From Planobispora rosea (GTDB taxonomy: Bacteria; Actinomycetota; Actinomycetes; Streptosporangiales; Streptosporangiaceae): a DNA stretch of 64,000 nucleotides. The translations under genes were made by a program, and so were the position numbers. Below the pieces are notes generated by a model. That model ran no database searches. It had not been told where the DNA came from and worked only from the letters and a program-made list of their open reading frames with translations. Below, one piece after another: positions 20,750-28,702 of this stretch (position 1 is the stretch's first letter; each line of letters starts with the position of its first letter). The stretch lies in assembly GCF_014648175.1 (NCBI RefSeq), contig NZ_BMQP01000018.1, positions 62,001-126,000 of the forward strand, in the 5' to 3' direction.

Positions 20750-21792
20750 TGCCGCACCTCCTCCGCGTAGCGGCGGACCAGCCGGTTGGCGAGGGTGGCC
20801 AGCAGCAGCATCGCCCCCAGGAAGAACCGGAACCAGTCGGCGTCCCAGCCGAGGAAGACGATGCCCTTGTCCGCCATGCCGAAGATCAGGGCGCCGACGG
20901 CCGCGCCGATCGCGGAGCCGTACCCGCCGGTGAGCAGGCAGCCGCCGATGACCGCCGCGATGATGTAGACGAACTCCTGGCCCAGCCCCGCGTTCGCCTG
21001 CACCGAGGTGAAGCGCAGCGCCAGGATCGAGCCGACCAGCCAGGCGGCCCCGGCGGTCGTCATGAACAGCGCGATCTTGGTGCGCTCGGCGGGCACCCCG
21101 ACCGCCCGCGCGGCCCGGTCGTCGCCGCCCACCGCGAAGATCCAGTTTCCCGGCCGGGTGCGCATGAGCACCCAGGTGGCCAGCGCGGTGACGCCCAGCC
21201 ACCACAGGATGGCCACCCGGAAGTCGGCGCCGCCGAGTGAGAACGTCCCGGCCAGCACGGCCCGCGCCTGTTCGTACCCCTCGGCCCTGCGCAGCCCGCT
21301 CACCTGGACGGTCCCGGTGAGGGCCTTGGTGACGCCCAGGTTGATCCCCTGCAGCATCAGGAACGTGCCGAGGGTGACGATGAAGCTCGGCAACGTGGTG
21401 CGGACCACGATCAACCCGTTGAGGAACCCCACCAGCAGCGCGACGGCGAGCGCGACGAGCATCGCCGTCCAGATCGAGAAGCCGTACCGGGTGGCGAGGA
21501 TGACCGTGATCAGGCCGGTGGTCCCGGTGAGCACCCCCGCCGACAGGTCGAACTCGCCGCCGATCATCAGCAGGGCGATGGCGACGGCCATGATGCCGAG
21601 CGTGGAGGCCGGGTCCAGCCAGTTGGCCACGCCGTCGACGGAGCGGAACGTCTCCGACTGGCCGGCGAAGAACGCGAACACCACGACCGCCCCGACCACC
21701 GCGCCCAGCTCGGGCCGGATCAGCAGCCTGCGGGCCAGGCCGGTGGAGGCGAGGCGCTCGTCGGCCCCGGGCCCGGCGGTCTTGACGGTCAT
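20746..21792 (-). CDS. Sugar ABC transporter, permease subunit (FrcC/RbsC-like)
   Basis: The 348-residue membrane protein has about eight to ten transmembrane helices. Typical CUT2 permease stretches are present: [39 protein letters not shown] and [28 protein letters not shown]. It forms the channel for the sugar imported with the ATPase whose start overlaps its stop codon. It lies 64 bp after the binding-protein gene, in the same operon. Given the phytase and GntR context, inositol is a candidate substrate, but ribose- or fructose-like sugars fit the sequence equally. Confidence 0.92.
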   Translation of the reverse strand: MTVKTAGPGADERLASTGLARRLLIRPELGAVVGAVVVFAFFAGQSETFRSVDGVANWLDPASTLGIMAVAIALLMIGGEFDLSAGVLTGTTGLITVILATRYGFSIWTAMLVALAVALLVGFLNGLIVVRTTLPSFIVTLGTFLMLQGINLGVTKALTGTVQVSGLRRAEGYEQARAVLAGTFSLGGADFRVAILWWLGVTALATWVLMRTRPGNWIFAVGGDDRAARAVGVPAERTKIALFMTTAGAAWLVGSILALRFTSVQANAGLGQEFVYIIAAVIGGCLLTGGYGSAIGAAVGALIFGMADKGIVFLGWDADWFRFFLGAMLLLATLANRLVRRYAEEVRH

Positions 21793-21856
21793 GCCCCGCT
21801 CCCCGCGCCGTTCCCGGCCGCCTGGCGCTCTCCCGCCGCGCCGTACGGTCCCTCGG

Positions 21857-22852
21857 TCACCGGGTGCCGCTCTCGGCGAGCCTGGCCACCTGCTCGGCGT
21901 TGTCCTTGGTGACGAAGCCGGGGCCGGTGTTCACCGGAAGGCCGCCGCCGACGGTGTTGAGGTTCTGCTTGTAGAGGGTGAGGAAGGTGACCGGCAGCCA
22001 GCCCTGGAGGTACTGCTGCTGGTCCACGGCGAACAGGATCTCGTCGTTCTGGATGGCGGAGACCACGTCGCCCGAGAGGTCGAACGTGCCGAGCCTGGCC
22101 TTCGAGCCCGCGTCGGCGATGGCGTCGCGGGCGGCGACGGCGACGGCCGGGTTCAGGGTGAGCACGCCGTCGATCGAGGTGTCGGACTGGAGCCTGGCGG
22201 TGATCTTGGAGGTGGCGTCGGCGAGGTTGCCCACGTCCACCTGGAGCCGCTCGACGCCACCGCCGAGCCCCTCGGTGGCGCCGTTGCAACGCTGGTCCAG
22301 GCCCACGTTGCCGGCCTCGTGGATGACGCACAGCAGTTTCCTGACGCCCGCGGCCTTGAGCTGCTCGCCGGCTCCCCGCCCGGCCACGTCCTCGGACTGG
22401 CCGACGTGGGTGATGGCGCCGAACTCCTTGGACCTGTCACCGCCCGAGTTGATGGTGATCACGGGGATCTTGGCGGTCACGGCCTTGGCGACGGACTCCT
22501 TCAGCGCGTCCGGGTTGGCCATGGAGACCACGATCCCGTCGACCCGCTGGCTGACGGCCTGGTCGATGAGCTGGGACTGCCGGGCCGGGTCGCCGTCGCC
22601 CTGGTAGCTCACCGAGACGCCGTACCGCTTCCCGGCGGCCTCGGCGCCGTTCTTGACCACGTCCCAGAAGGCGTCGCCCGCGGCGGCGTGGGTGATGACG
22701 GCGAAGTTCGCCCCTCCGCCCGCCGGGGCGGGCGCGGTGGCCGCGCCGGTGGTGGCGCCCGCGGTCTGCTGACCTCCCTCGGCGCCCGAGCAGCCGCCCA
22801 GGGCCGCGAATCCCAGCATGGCCGCCACGACCAGCCCTGTCGTCCGCTTCAT
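21857..22852 (-). CDS. Sugar-binding lipoprotein of the ABC transporter
   Basis: The protein has 331 residues from ATG 22852 (GGGAGG upstream). A lipoprotein signal peptide ends in the lipobox LGGC (AALGGCSG). The mature part is a Peripla_BP_4 (RbsB-like) domain: AVITHAAAGDAFWDVVKNGAEAA, then DGIVVSMANPDAL and GVLTLNPAVA. It binds a sugar or polyol outside the membrane and delivers it to the permease. It is the first gene of the transporter operon. Two copies of a TGTC/GACA palindrome lie upstream, so GntR control is likely. Confidence 0.92.
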   Translation of the reverse strand: MKRTTGLVVAAMLGFAALGGCSGAEGGQQTAGATTGAATAPAPAGGGANFAVITHAAAGDAFWDVVKNGAEAAGKRYGVSVSYQGDGDPARQSQLIDQAVSQRVDGIVVSMANPDALKESVAKAVTAKIPVITINSGGDRSKEFGAITHVGQSEDVAGRGAGEQLKAAGVRKLLCVIHEAGNVGLDQRCNGATEGLGGGVERLQVDVGNLADATSKITARLQSDTSIDGVLTLNPAVAVAARDAIADAGSKARLGTFDLSGDVVSAIQNDEILFAVDQQQYLQGWLPVTFLTLYKQNLNTVGGGLPVNTGPGFVTKDNAEQVARLAESGTR

Positions 22853-22931
22853 CGGTAGCCTCCCGGGCGTCGCTCCACTGGACCCCCCGTCCCTGGTTTG
22901 TAACCGCGGCATTACCTCTGTGTCAACAGTT

Positions 22932-22941
22932 TGTCGTGACA
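22932..22941. promoter_or_regulatory. Imperfect copy of GntR-type operator (TGTCGTGACA)
   Basis: Arms TGTC and GACA match those of the perfect copies at 22995 and 24585; one base differs in the middle. It lies 80 bp upstream of the binding-lipoprotein start. Confidence 0.55.
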
Positions 22942-22993
22942 TTAGGACCTATGGTCGCGCTCCCCGCCGGCCACAAGCTCAGCATTCATCGCT

Positions 22994-23005
22994 ATGTCAT
23001 GACAT
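22994..23005. promoter_or_regulatory. Putative GntR operator, perfect palindrome with core TGTCATGACA
   Basis: The 12-bp perfect palindrome ATGTCATGACAT lies in the divergent spacer between the transporter operon and the phytase gene, 94 bp upstream of the phytase start. The identical 10-bp core stands before the GntR gene at 24585. Exact recurrence beside the regulator gene is the evidence for its role. Confidence 0.65.
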
Positions 23006-23098
23006 CCGTATGTTCTATTGCTCAGTCATTAACCGCTCGTTAACGTGACATCACGATGATCGGGCACCGATCATCCCGACCCCCACCGTGGAGGCGCC

Positions 23099-24409
23099 AT
23101 GCGTCCCCTGTCCCGTCCCGTCCTGACCACCCTGGCCGCGTGCCTGGCCGGCTGCCTGGCCGCGACCGTCCAGCCCGCGGCGCACGCCGCGGACGTCCCC
23201 ACCGTCCACCCGGAGGTCGAGACCCCCGCCCTCTTCGACGACGCGGCGGGAGGCAACGCCAACGGCGACGACCCGGCGATCTGGGTCCACCCGGGAAGGC
23301 CGGGCCGGAGCCTGGTGATCGCCACCGCCAAGGAGGGCGGCCTGTACGCCTATGATCTCAAGGGCGCCCAGGTCCAGCACATACCGGCCCCCGCCGCTCC
23401 CGGCGAGGACGACGAGCCCGGCCGCTTCAACAACGCCGACATCGTCTACGGCTTCGGCGGCAGGGACCTGGCCGTCGTCTCCGACCGGGGCCGCGACCAG
23501 ATCCGCTTCTACGCCGTCGACGCCTCGCTCGCCGCGGCCGGCCGCGCCCCGCTGACCGACGTCACCGACCCGGCGGCGCCGTTCGTCTTCAACACCACCC
23601 AGGAGCAGGTCAACGACGCCGAGACCGCCTACGGCCTGGCCGCCTGGAAGGACTCCACCGGCACCTACGTCCTGGTCAGCCAGCGGCACAGGACCACCGT
23701 CGCGCTGCTGAAGCTCAAGGCCGCCGCAGACGGGAAGATCGGTTACGACAAGGTCCGCCAGATCAGCCTGCCCGCCTCCTTCACCCTGCCCGGCGGGACC
23801 ACCTGGAGCCCGTGCCTGGAGCCGGACGAGCTCCCGCAGGTCGAGGGCATGGTCGTCGACGTCGAGCGGGACGTGCTCTACGCCGCGCAGGAGACGGTGG
23901 GCATCTGGAAGATGCGTGCCGACCTGACCGGCACGCCGGTGCTGATGGACAAGGTCCGCGGGTACGGCGTGCCGGGCACCTACGACGCCGAGACGGAGGA
24001 GTGCACCTTCGGCGAGGACCCGGGCTTCGGCGGCGAGAACCTGACGGCCGACGCCGAGGGCCTGACCATCTACTACCGCAGGGACGGCAAGGGCTACCTG
24101 CTCGCCTCCAGCCAGGGCGACAGCACCTTCTCGGTCTACCGCCGCGAGGGCTCCAACGCCCACCTCGGGCGGTTCCGCGTCGGCGCCGACGACGGCATCG
24201 ACGCCGCCGAGCACAGCGACGGGGCGATGGTGCTGAACGTGCCGCTCGGCGAGGACTTCGACGAGGGCATCCTGGTCGTCCACGACGGCGCCAACCTCCC
24301 CGCCGACGGCGACCGGGAGAACACCAACTTCAAGTTCGTCGAGTGGGACGACGTCGCCGACCTGCACGATCTGGCCGTCGACACCAGGGGCTGGAACCCC
24401 CGCCGCTGA
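23099..24409 (+). CDS. Secreted beta-propeller phytase
   Basis: The 436-residue protein has a signal peptide (about 1-30, ending in AAHAADV). The mature domain is a phytase-like six-bladed propeller. The family calcium/phosphate-site sequences are present: DDPAIWVHP, then DAEGLTIYYR and SSQGDSTFSVYRR. Beta-propeller phytases release phosphate from myo-inositol hexakisphosphate (phytate) outside the cell, using calcium. It is divergent from a CUT2 sugar importer and followed by a GntR regulator, with one operator palindrome in common. This suggests a phytate-use module. Signs of an alternative (another phosphodiesterase of the propeller class) are weak. Confidence 0.9.
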   Translation: MRPLSRPVLTTLAACLAGCLAATVQPAAHAADVPTVHPEVETPALFDDAAGGNANGDDPAIWVHPGRPGRSLVIATAKEGGLYAYDLKGAQVQHIPAPAAPGEDDEPGRFNNADIVYGFGGRDLAVVSDRGRDQIRFYAVDASLAAAGRAPLTDVTDPAAPFVFNTTQEQVNDAETAYGLAAWKDSTGTYVLVSQRHRTTVALLKLKAAADGKIGYDKVRQISLPASFTLPGGTTWSPCLEPDELPQVEGMVVDVERDVLYAAQETVGIWKMRADLTGTPVLMDKVRGYGVPGTYDAETEECTFGEDPGFGGENLTADAEGLTIYYRRDGKGYLLASSQGDSTFSVYRREGSNAHLGRFRVGADDGIDAAEHSDGAMVLNVPLGEDFDEGILVVHDGANLPADGDRENTNFKFVEWDDVADLHDLAVDTRGWNPRR

Positions 24410-24426
24410 TCTCCACCGCTCTTTCC

Positions 24427-24481
24427 GCCCGTCCCGCGCGGCGCCCGCGGCACGGCCGCCGGCGGCCCGCGCGGGGCGGGC
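24427..24481 (+). terminator. Terminator hairpin after the phytase gene
   Basis: A 15-bp stem with one G-T wobble (GCCCGTCCCGCGCGG paired with CCGCGCGGGGCGGGC) closes a 25-base loop 17 bp after the phytase stop. Confidence 0.65.
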
Positions 24482-24503
24482 CCGTCTCAGGCCGCGCCGC
24501 GGA

Positions 24504-24560
24504 TTCCCGGCCGTCCCGCGGGTTCCCGGCCGTCCCGCGGGTTCCCGGCCGTCCCGCGGA
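24504..24560. repeat. 19-bp tandem repeat, three copies
   Basis: The unit TTCCCGGCCGTCCCGCGGG is repeated at 24504, 24523 and 24542, between the phytase terminator and the GntR promoter. Confidence 0.9.
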
Positions 24561-24584
24561 ACGGACACTCAGGCGTGGCACGTT

Positions 24585-24594
24585 TGTCATGACA
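24585..24594. promoter_or_regulatory. Putative autoregulatory GntR operator TGTCATGACA
   Basis: This perfect 10-bp palindrome is identical to the core at 22995-23004. It lies 50 bp upstream of the GntR start, a usual place for an autorepression site. Confidence 0.65.
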
Positions 24595-24644
24595 TTCTGA
24601 TGTCCGCTAACCTCGCTACGGAGCGCATCCACCGGGAGGGGCCG

Positions 24645-25385
24645 ATGACCGCCAAGCTCGCCATCGATCTGGATCGGTCCAGCCCCGTGCCACTGTACTT
24701 CCAGGTGGCCGAGCAGATCTCCGAGGCGATCCGGAGCGGTGACCTGCCGCCCGGATCCCGGCTGGACAACGAGATCATGCTCGCCGACCGGCTGGGCCTG
24801 TCCCGGCCGACCATCCGCCAGGCGATCCAGTACCTCGTGGACAAGGGCCTGCTGGTCCGCAAGCGCGGCGTCGGCACCCAGGTCGTCCACGGCCAGGTCA
24901 AGCGATCGGTGGAGCTCACCAGCCTCTACGACGACCTGCGCCGCGCCGGGCAGGAGCCCGTCACCCGGGTGCTCGCGCTGGAGGCCGTACCGGCGCAGGA
25001 GGAGGTCGCCGCCGTTCTCGGCCTCGAACCCGGCGCCGAGGTGCTGCGCATGGAGCGCATCCGCTACGCGGCGGGCGAGCCGCTGGCGCTGCTGCACAAC
25101 TGGCTGCCCGCGGGCCTGGCGCCGCTGACCGCCGAGAACCTGTCCGAGCGCGGGCTGTACGAACTGCTCCGCTCGGCCGGGGTGCGGATGCGCGTGGCCA
25201 ACCAGCGGATAGGCGCCCGGGCGGCCACCGCGGTCGAGGCCCGTCTCCTGGACGAGCGGCGCGGCGCGCCGCTGCTCACCATGGTCCGCACCGCCTACGA
25301 CGACCAGGGCCGGGCCGTGGAGCACGGTTCCCACATCTACCGCGCCTCGCACTACTCCCTCGAGGTCACCCTCATCGAGCGCTGA
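24645..25385 (+). CDS. GntR/HutC-family regulator with UTRA domain
   Basis: The protein has 246 residues from ATG 24645 with GGGAGG upstream. The N-terminal GntR winged helix (about 10-80) includes VPLYFQVAEQISEAIRSGDLPPGSRL and RLGLSRPTIRQAIQYLVDKGLL. The C-terminal UTRA ligand domain (about 95-245) includes EVLRMERIRYAAGEPLALLHNWLP. HutC-type regulators bind sugars, phospho-sugars or amino acids and usually repress. The neighbouring palindromes make the phytase and the CUT2 importer likely targets, with autoregulation. In Corynebacterium the inositol repressor IolR belongs to the GntR family, which supports but does not prove an inositol signal. Confidence 0.92.
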   Translation: MTAKLAIDLDRSSPVPLYFQVAEQISEAIRSGDLPPGSRLDNEIMLADRLGLSRPTIRQAIQYLVDKGLLVRKRGVGTQVVHGQVKRSVELTSLYDDLRRAGQEPVTRVLALEAVPAQEEVAAVLGLEPGAEVLRMERIRYAAGEPLALLHNWLPAGLAPLTAENLSERGLYELLRSAGVRMRVANQRIGARAATAVEARLLDERRGAPLLTMVRTAYDDQGRAVEHGSHIYRASHYSLEVTLIER

Positions 25386-25474
25386 TCCGCCCGCCCTCAA
25401 ACGGTCCCGTGGTTGTCCTCAGAAGCCGCGCGGCGGAGCCGACGGAAAGGCAGACGCAGAGGACGGGACCACCA

Positions 25475-26683
25475 ATGTCGAACGAGTTGAACGAACTGTG
25501 GCGTCGTCGCTCGGTGTTCACCAGCGAGACGCCCTCCATCCTGCTGGTGGACGACGAGCCGACCGTGCTGGAGACGCTCGGCCACCAGCTGGGCACGGAC
25601 TACCGTGTCGTCACCGCCACCGACGGGCACGGCGCCCTGGAGGCGCTCGACCGGCAGGGCCCCTTCGCCGTCGTCATCAGCGACATGCGCATGCCGGACA
25701 TGGACGGCATCGAACTGCTCGGTCACGTACGGCTCAAGCATCCCGGCGTCACCCGCATCCTGCACACCGCCCAGGGCGACCTCGCCTCCGCCATCTCCGC
25801 GATCAACACCGGGCAGGTCTTCCGCTTCCTGTGCAAGCCGTGCCCCACCCGGGAGCTCCGCGACACCGTCCGCGACGCGATGGAGCAGCACCGGCTGGTG
25901 GCGGCCGAGCGTGAGATCCTGGACAAGACCCTCCGTACCAGCCTGCAGGCGCTCTTCGGCTGTCTGGAGCTGGCCAGCCCGCAGGCGTTCGCCCGCGCGG
26001 GGCGCATCCGCGACCTGGTCGGCGCGCTCTGCCGGGAACTCGGCCTGGACAACGTCTGGGAGATCGAGGTCGCGGCCATGGCCTCCCAGCTGGGCGCCGT
26101 GACCCTGCCCCCCAGCGTGCTGGAGAAGCTGGACCGGGGGCTCCCGCTGCCGGACGACGAGCAGAGGATGATCGACGCCATGCCCGGCATCGCGGCCCGG
26201 CTGCTCGGTGAGGTGCCGATGCTCGAGGACGTCGTCGAGATCGTCCGCGGGCTCCGGCCCGCCGGCGGGCAGCACACCCTGGTGGCGGTCGACAAGCCGA
26301 TGGTGACGATGGCCGTCGGCGTGCTGCGCGCGGCGATCGAGTTCGAGAGCTTCATCAGCCGCGGTGTGACCGCGGAGAACGCCATCGTCGCCATGGGGGG
26401 TCAGGGCGACCACGAGGTCGCGGCGCTGGCCGCGCTCCGCCGGATCCGCGGGATCACCACGGAGCAGGAGGAGGCGCGCGCCTTCCGCGTCGGCGAGCTG
26501 GAGGTCGGCATGCGCATCGCCGAGGACATCGTGGCCGTCAACGGCCTGGTGCTCATCGGCCGGGGGATCACGGTCACCGAGATGCTCCTGGACCGGCTGA
26601 CCAACTACAAGCACATCGTGGAACTGGTCGAGCCGGTCTGGGCCGTCGTCCCGGACCCGGCCGCGCCGGCGGTGGCGGCGTGA
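25475..26683 (+). CDS. Response regulator with degenerate HD-GYP-like output domain
   Basis: The protein has 402 residues from ATG 25475. The receiver domain (about 20-140) is intact: Asp26-Asp27 in LLVDDEPT, phospho-acceptor Asp70 in ISDMRMPDMDG, and the Lys in LCKPCP. The output domain (about 145-265) resembles RpfG-type HD-GYP proteins, but the place of the metal-binding HD pair reads AMASQLGAVTLPPSVLEKL, with Ser-Gln instead of His-Asp. It is therefore unlikely to hydrolyse c-di-GMP and may bind a ligand or partner. A C-terminal EEARAFRVGELEVGMRIAEDI segment resembles the tail of such proteins. An HPt gene follows after 106 bp. Confidence 0.78.
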   Translation: MSNELNELWRRRSVFTSETPSILLVDDEPTVLETLGHQLGTDYRVVTATDGHGALEALDRQGPFAVVISDMRMPDMDGIELLGHVRLKHPGVTRILHTAQGDLASAISAINTGQVFRFLCKPCPTRELRDTVRDAMEQHRLVAAEREILDKTLRTSLQALFGCLELASPQAFARAGRIRDLVGALCRELGLDNVWEIEVAAMASQLGAVTLPPSVLEKLDRGLPLPDDEQRMIDAMPGIAARLLGEVPMLEDVVEIVRGLRPAGGQHTLVAVDKPMVTMAVGVLRAAIEFESFISRGVTAENAIVAMGGQGDHEVAALAALRRIRGITTEQEEARAFRVGELEVGMRIAEDIVAVNGLVLIGRGITVTEMLLDRLTNYKHIVELVEPVWAVVPDPAAPAVAA

Positions 26684-26700
26684 GGCCGCCCCGCCTGCCA

Positions 26701-26773
26701 GCCGCACCCGTGACCGGTGGCGGCGCCCTCCCCCACCTCCCCGCCGCACCCGTGACCGGTGGCGGCGCCCTCC
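26701..26773. repeat. 31-bp direct repeat, two copies
   Basis: Copies at 26701-26731 and 26743-26773 begin GCCGCACCCGTGACCGGTGG and continue identically. They fill the spacer between the response regulator and HPt genes. Confidence 0.9.
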
Positions 26774-26789
26774 TGCCCGGGAGCCCCCG

Positions 26790-27191
26790 GTGACCGCCCG
26801 CGGCACCGCGCCGGGCATCCGCGCGCGCATCGCGGACCTGCTGGTGGACGGCGACGAGCGCGAGATCGCCTTCATCGAGCGGCTGGTCGCCTCGTTCCTG
26901 GAGCGCGCACCGGTCATGCTGGCCGATCTCGACGCGGCCATCGCCGCCGGGGACTCCGCCGTGGCGGCCCACCGGGCGCACGCGTTGAAGGGCGCCGCGG
27001 CCAACCTCGGGGTGAGCGGCGTGGCCGGCCTGTGCGCCGAGGCCGAGCGCCTGGCCGACGCGGGACGGCTCGGCGAGGCGCTCGGCCATCCCGGCCTGCT
27101 GAGGTCGGCCCTGGCCGAGGCGGGCGACCGCTTCACCGAGGTCCTCGGCGACCTCCGTTCGGGTCTGCCGATCGTTCCCCGGCCCGCCTGA
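26790..27191 (+). CDS. HPt-domain phosphotransfer protein
   Basis: The 133-residue protein from GTG 26790 has an HPt four-helix bundle. The phosphorylatable His is His64 in AHALKGAAANLG, with the expected Lys three residues after it. A C-terminal helix with EAERLADAGRLGEAL fits the fold. HPt proteins pass phosphate between receiver domains in a phosphorelay. The gene directly after the response regulator suggests a shared relay; the kinase is not in the immediate neighbourhood. The weak start is preceded by GGGAG. Confidence 0.88.
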   Translation: MTARGTAPGIRARIADLLVDGDEREIAFIERLVASFLERAPVMLADLDAAIAAGDSAVAAHRAHALKGAAANLGVSGVAGLCAEAERLADAGRLGEALGHPGLLRSALAEAGDRFTEVLGDLRSGLPIVPRPA

Positions 27192-27399
27192 CGGCGGAGC
27201 CCGTCGGGACGCACCCGGGCGGTCCGCCCCGGAGCCGCGGCTCGGTCCCGGCATCCGCCGGATGGACTGGCCGGTCTTCTGACGTAGGGCTCGTCATGCC
27301 GAGCAGGCTCAAGGGTCTGCCCGATCCCGGCGACTGTTCCCGCGTGTCCGCCACACGCCGGTCAGGCCGGTCGGTTCATCCCTGTTCACCATGTCCGCT

Positions 27400-27447
27400 G
27401 GTCCACGGTTCCCGCCGGTCCACGGTTCCCGCCGGTCCACGGTTCCC
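27400..27447. repeat. 17-bp tandem repeat, nearly three copies
   Basis: Unit GGTCCACGGTTCCCGCC begins at 27400, 27417 and 27434 (the last copy is incomplete). It stands just outside the 3' end of the small membrane protein gene. Confidence 0.9.
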
Positions 27448-27464
27448 CCGGGGCGGGAAGCGGG

Positions 27465-27698
27465 TCACGCGCGGGACTTGGCGCCGTTCTTGGACTTCAC
27501 CTTCTCGACGACTTCCTTCTCGGTGAGCCGCAGCAGGTCCTCGACCGTCACCGTGGGCGCCGTCTCGGCCTGGACCCCGAGGTCGGTCGTGGTGCCGGTC
27601 GCACCGCCGAGGGTCAGGATCACTCCGGCGACCACGGGCAGGCCCAGGACGTTGACCAGAACCCGGAGGACGAGGCTGAGAGTGGCGGTGAGAGTCAT
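27465..27698 (-). CDS. Small membrane protein of unknown function
   Basis: The ORF encodes 77 residues from ATG 27698, which has AAGGA about 9 bp upstream. A hydrophobic segment (residues about 4-32: TLTATLSLVLRVLVNVLGL and after) is followed by a polar, charged C-terminal part ending KEVVEKVKSKNGAKSRA. No family is recognised. A longer in-frame form from 27815 is not favoured because it has no ribosome-binding site. It is flanked on both sides by tandem repeats, and no obvious partner is nearby. Confidence 0.5.
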   Translation of the reverse strand: MTLTATLSLVLRVLVNVLGLPVVAGVILTLGGATGTTTDLGVQAETAPTVTVEDLLRLTEKEVVEKVKSKNGAKSRA

Positions 27699-27867
27699 GG
27701 CGGAGATCCTTTGCGGAGGCGGAACATCTCGTTCTTCCTCCAGTGAGCCGCTCGGACGTAGCGGCCAAAGTGCACTAAAGGTGCAGAAAGGTTGCCGACC
27801 CTCGAGAACCCTCATATCCCGGCAAAGTCAGCCGATAGTCGCCCTTCATCTCCGCCCTGCCGATCGA

Positions 27868-27960
27868 GCGGGCGAGTGCGCGCGGGCGGGCGAGTGCGCG
27901 CGGGCGGGCGAGTGCGCGCGGGCGGGCGAGTGCGCGCGGGCGGGCGAGTGCGCGCGGGCG
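27868..27960. repeat. 18-bp tandem repeat, five copies
   Basis: Unit GAGTGCGCGCGGGCGGGC repeats at 27874, 27892, 27910, 27928 and 27946. The array ends at the stop codon of the response regulator that follows on the minus strand. Confidence 0.92.
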
Positions 27961-27961
27961 G

Positions 27962-28702
27962 TCAGCTCTCGTCCGGCGTGAGCCCGTTCCGGAAGGCGTA
28001 GGTGACCGCCTGGGCCCGGTCGCGCAGGCCCGCCTTGGCGAACAGGTTGTTGATGTGCGTCTTGACCGTCGCCTCCGAGATGAACAGCTCCCCGGCGATC
28101 TCCCCGTTGGACCGGCCGGCCGCGATCAGCCGCAGCACCTCCGCCTCCCGCGGAGTCAGCCCGTCCGGCAGCCGCGAGGCCCGCCGCGGGCCCGTCACGG
28201 CCCCCGTCGCGGCCCCCGTCGCGGCCTCCGCGAGCCTGCGCTGCACCTCGGGGTCGAACTGGGTCCTGCCCTCCGCCACCGCCGACAGCGCGAAGGCGAG
28301 CCCCTCGGCGTCGGTGTCCTTGGTCAGGTAGCCGCGCGCCCCGGCCCTGATCGCGGCGAACACCGACTCGTCGTCGGAGTAGGTCGTCAGCACGAGGACC
28401 TGGACCTCCGGGCAGGAGGAACGGATCCACCCGGTCGCCTCCACCCCGTCCACCCGGGGCATGCGCAGGTCCATCAGCACCACATCCGGCCGGGCCGCCT
28501 CGGCGGCCCTGACCGCCTCCTCCCCGTCGGCCGCCACGCCCACCACCTCGACGCCGGGCAGCAGGCCCAGCAGGAGCACCAGCCCCTCCCGCACCACGGT
28601 CTGGTCGTCGGCGACCACCACCCGCACGCGGCGCTCCCGCCTGCCGTCCTCGCCCCGCCTGCCGTCCTCGCCCCGCCTGCCGTCCTCGCCCCGCCCGCTC
28701 AC
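27962..28702 (-). CDS. NarL/LuxR-type response regulator
   Basis: The protein has 246 residues from GTG 28702, which overlaps the kinase stop codon (GTGA). The receiver domain contains VVVADDQTVVREGL, Asp in VLMDLRMPRVDG and Lys in YLTKDTD. The LuxR helix-turn-helix at the C-terminus contains LTPREAEVLRLIAAGRSNGEIA and ATVKTHINNLFAKAGLRDR. An N-terminal extension holds three copies of the hexapeptide GEDGRR, coded by an 18-bp repeat. A GTG at 28627 would give the usual receiver start and omit the repeats; coupling to the kinase favours 28702. With the kinase it forms a two-component system; targets may include the ABC transporter downstream. Confidence 0.92.
   Translation of the reverse strand: MSGRGEDGRRGEDGRRGEDGRRERRVRVVVADDQTVVREGLVLLLGLLPGVEVVGVAADGEEAVRAAEAARPDVVLMDLRMPRVDGVEATGWIRSSCPEVQVLVLTTYSDDESVFAAIRAGARGYLTKDTDAEGLAFALSAVAEGRTQFDPEVQRRLAEAATGAATGAVTGPRRASRLPDGLTPREAEVLRLIAAGRSNGEIAGELFISEATVKTHINNLFAKAGLRDRAQAVTYAFRNGLTPDES
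28641..28694. repeat. 18-bp tandem repeat, three exact copies, in the response regulator gene
   Basis: Unit CTGCCGTCCTCGCCCCGC occurs at 28641, 28659 and 28677. On the minus strand it encodes the GEDGRR repeats if the GTG 28702 start is used. Confidence 0.92.

Noticed and set aside
27868-27960. Tandem repeat considered as a CRISPR array
   Set aside because: Units of 18 bp are directly joined with no unique spacers and no cas genes nearby.
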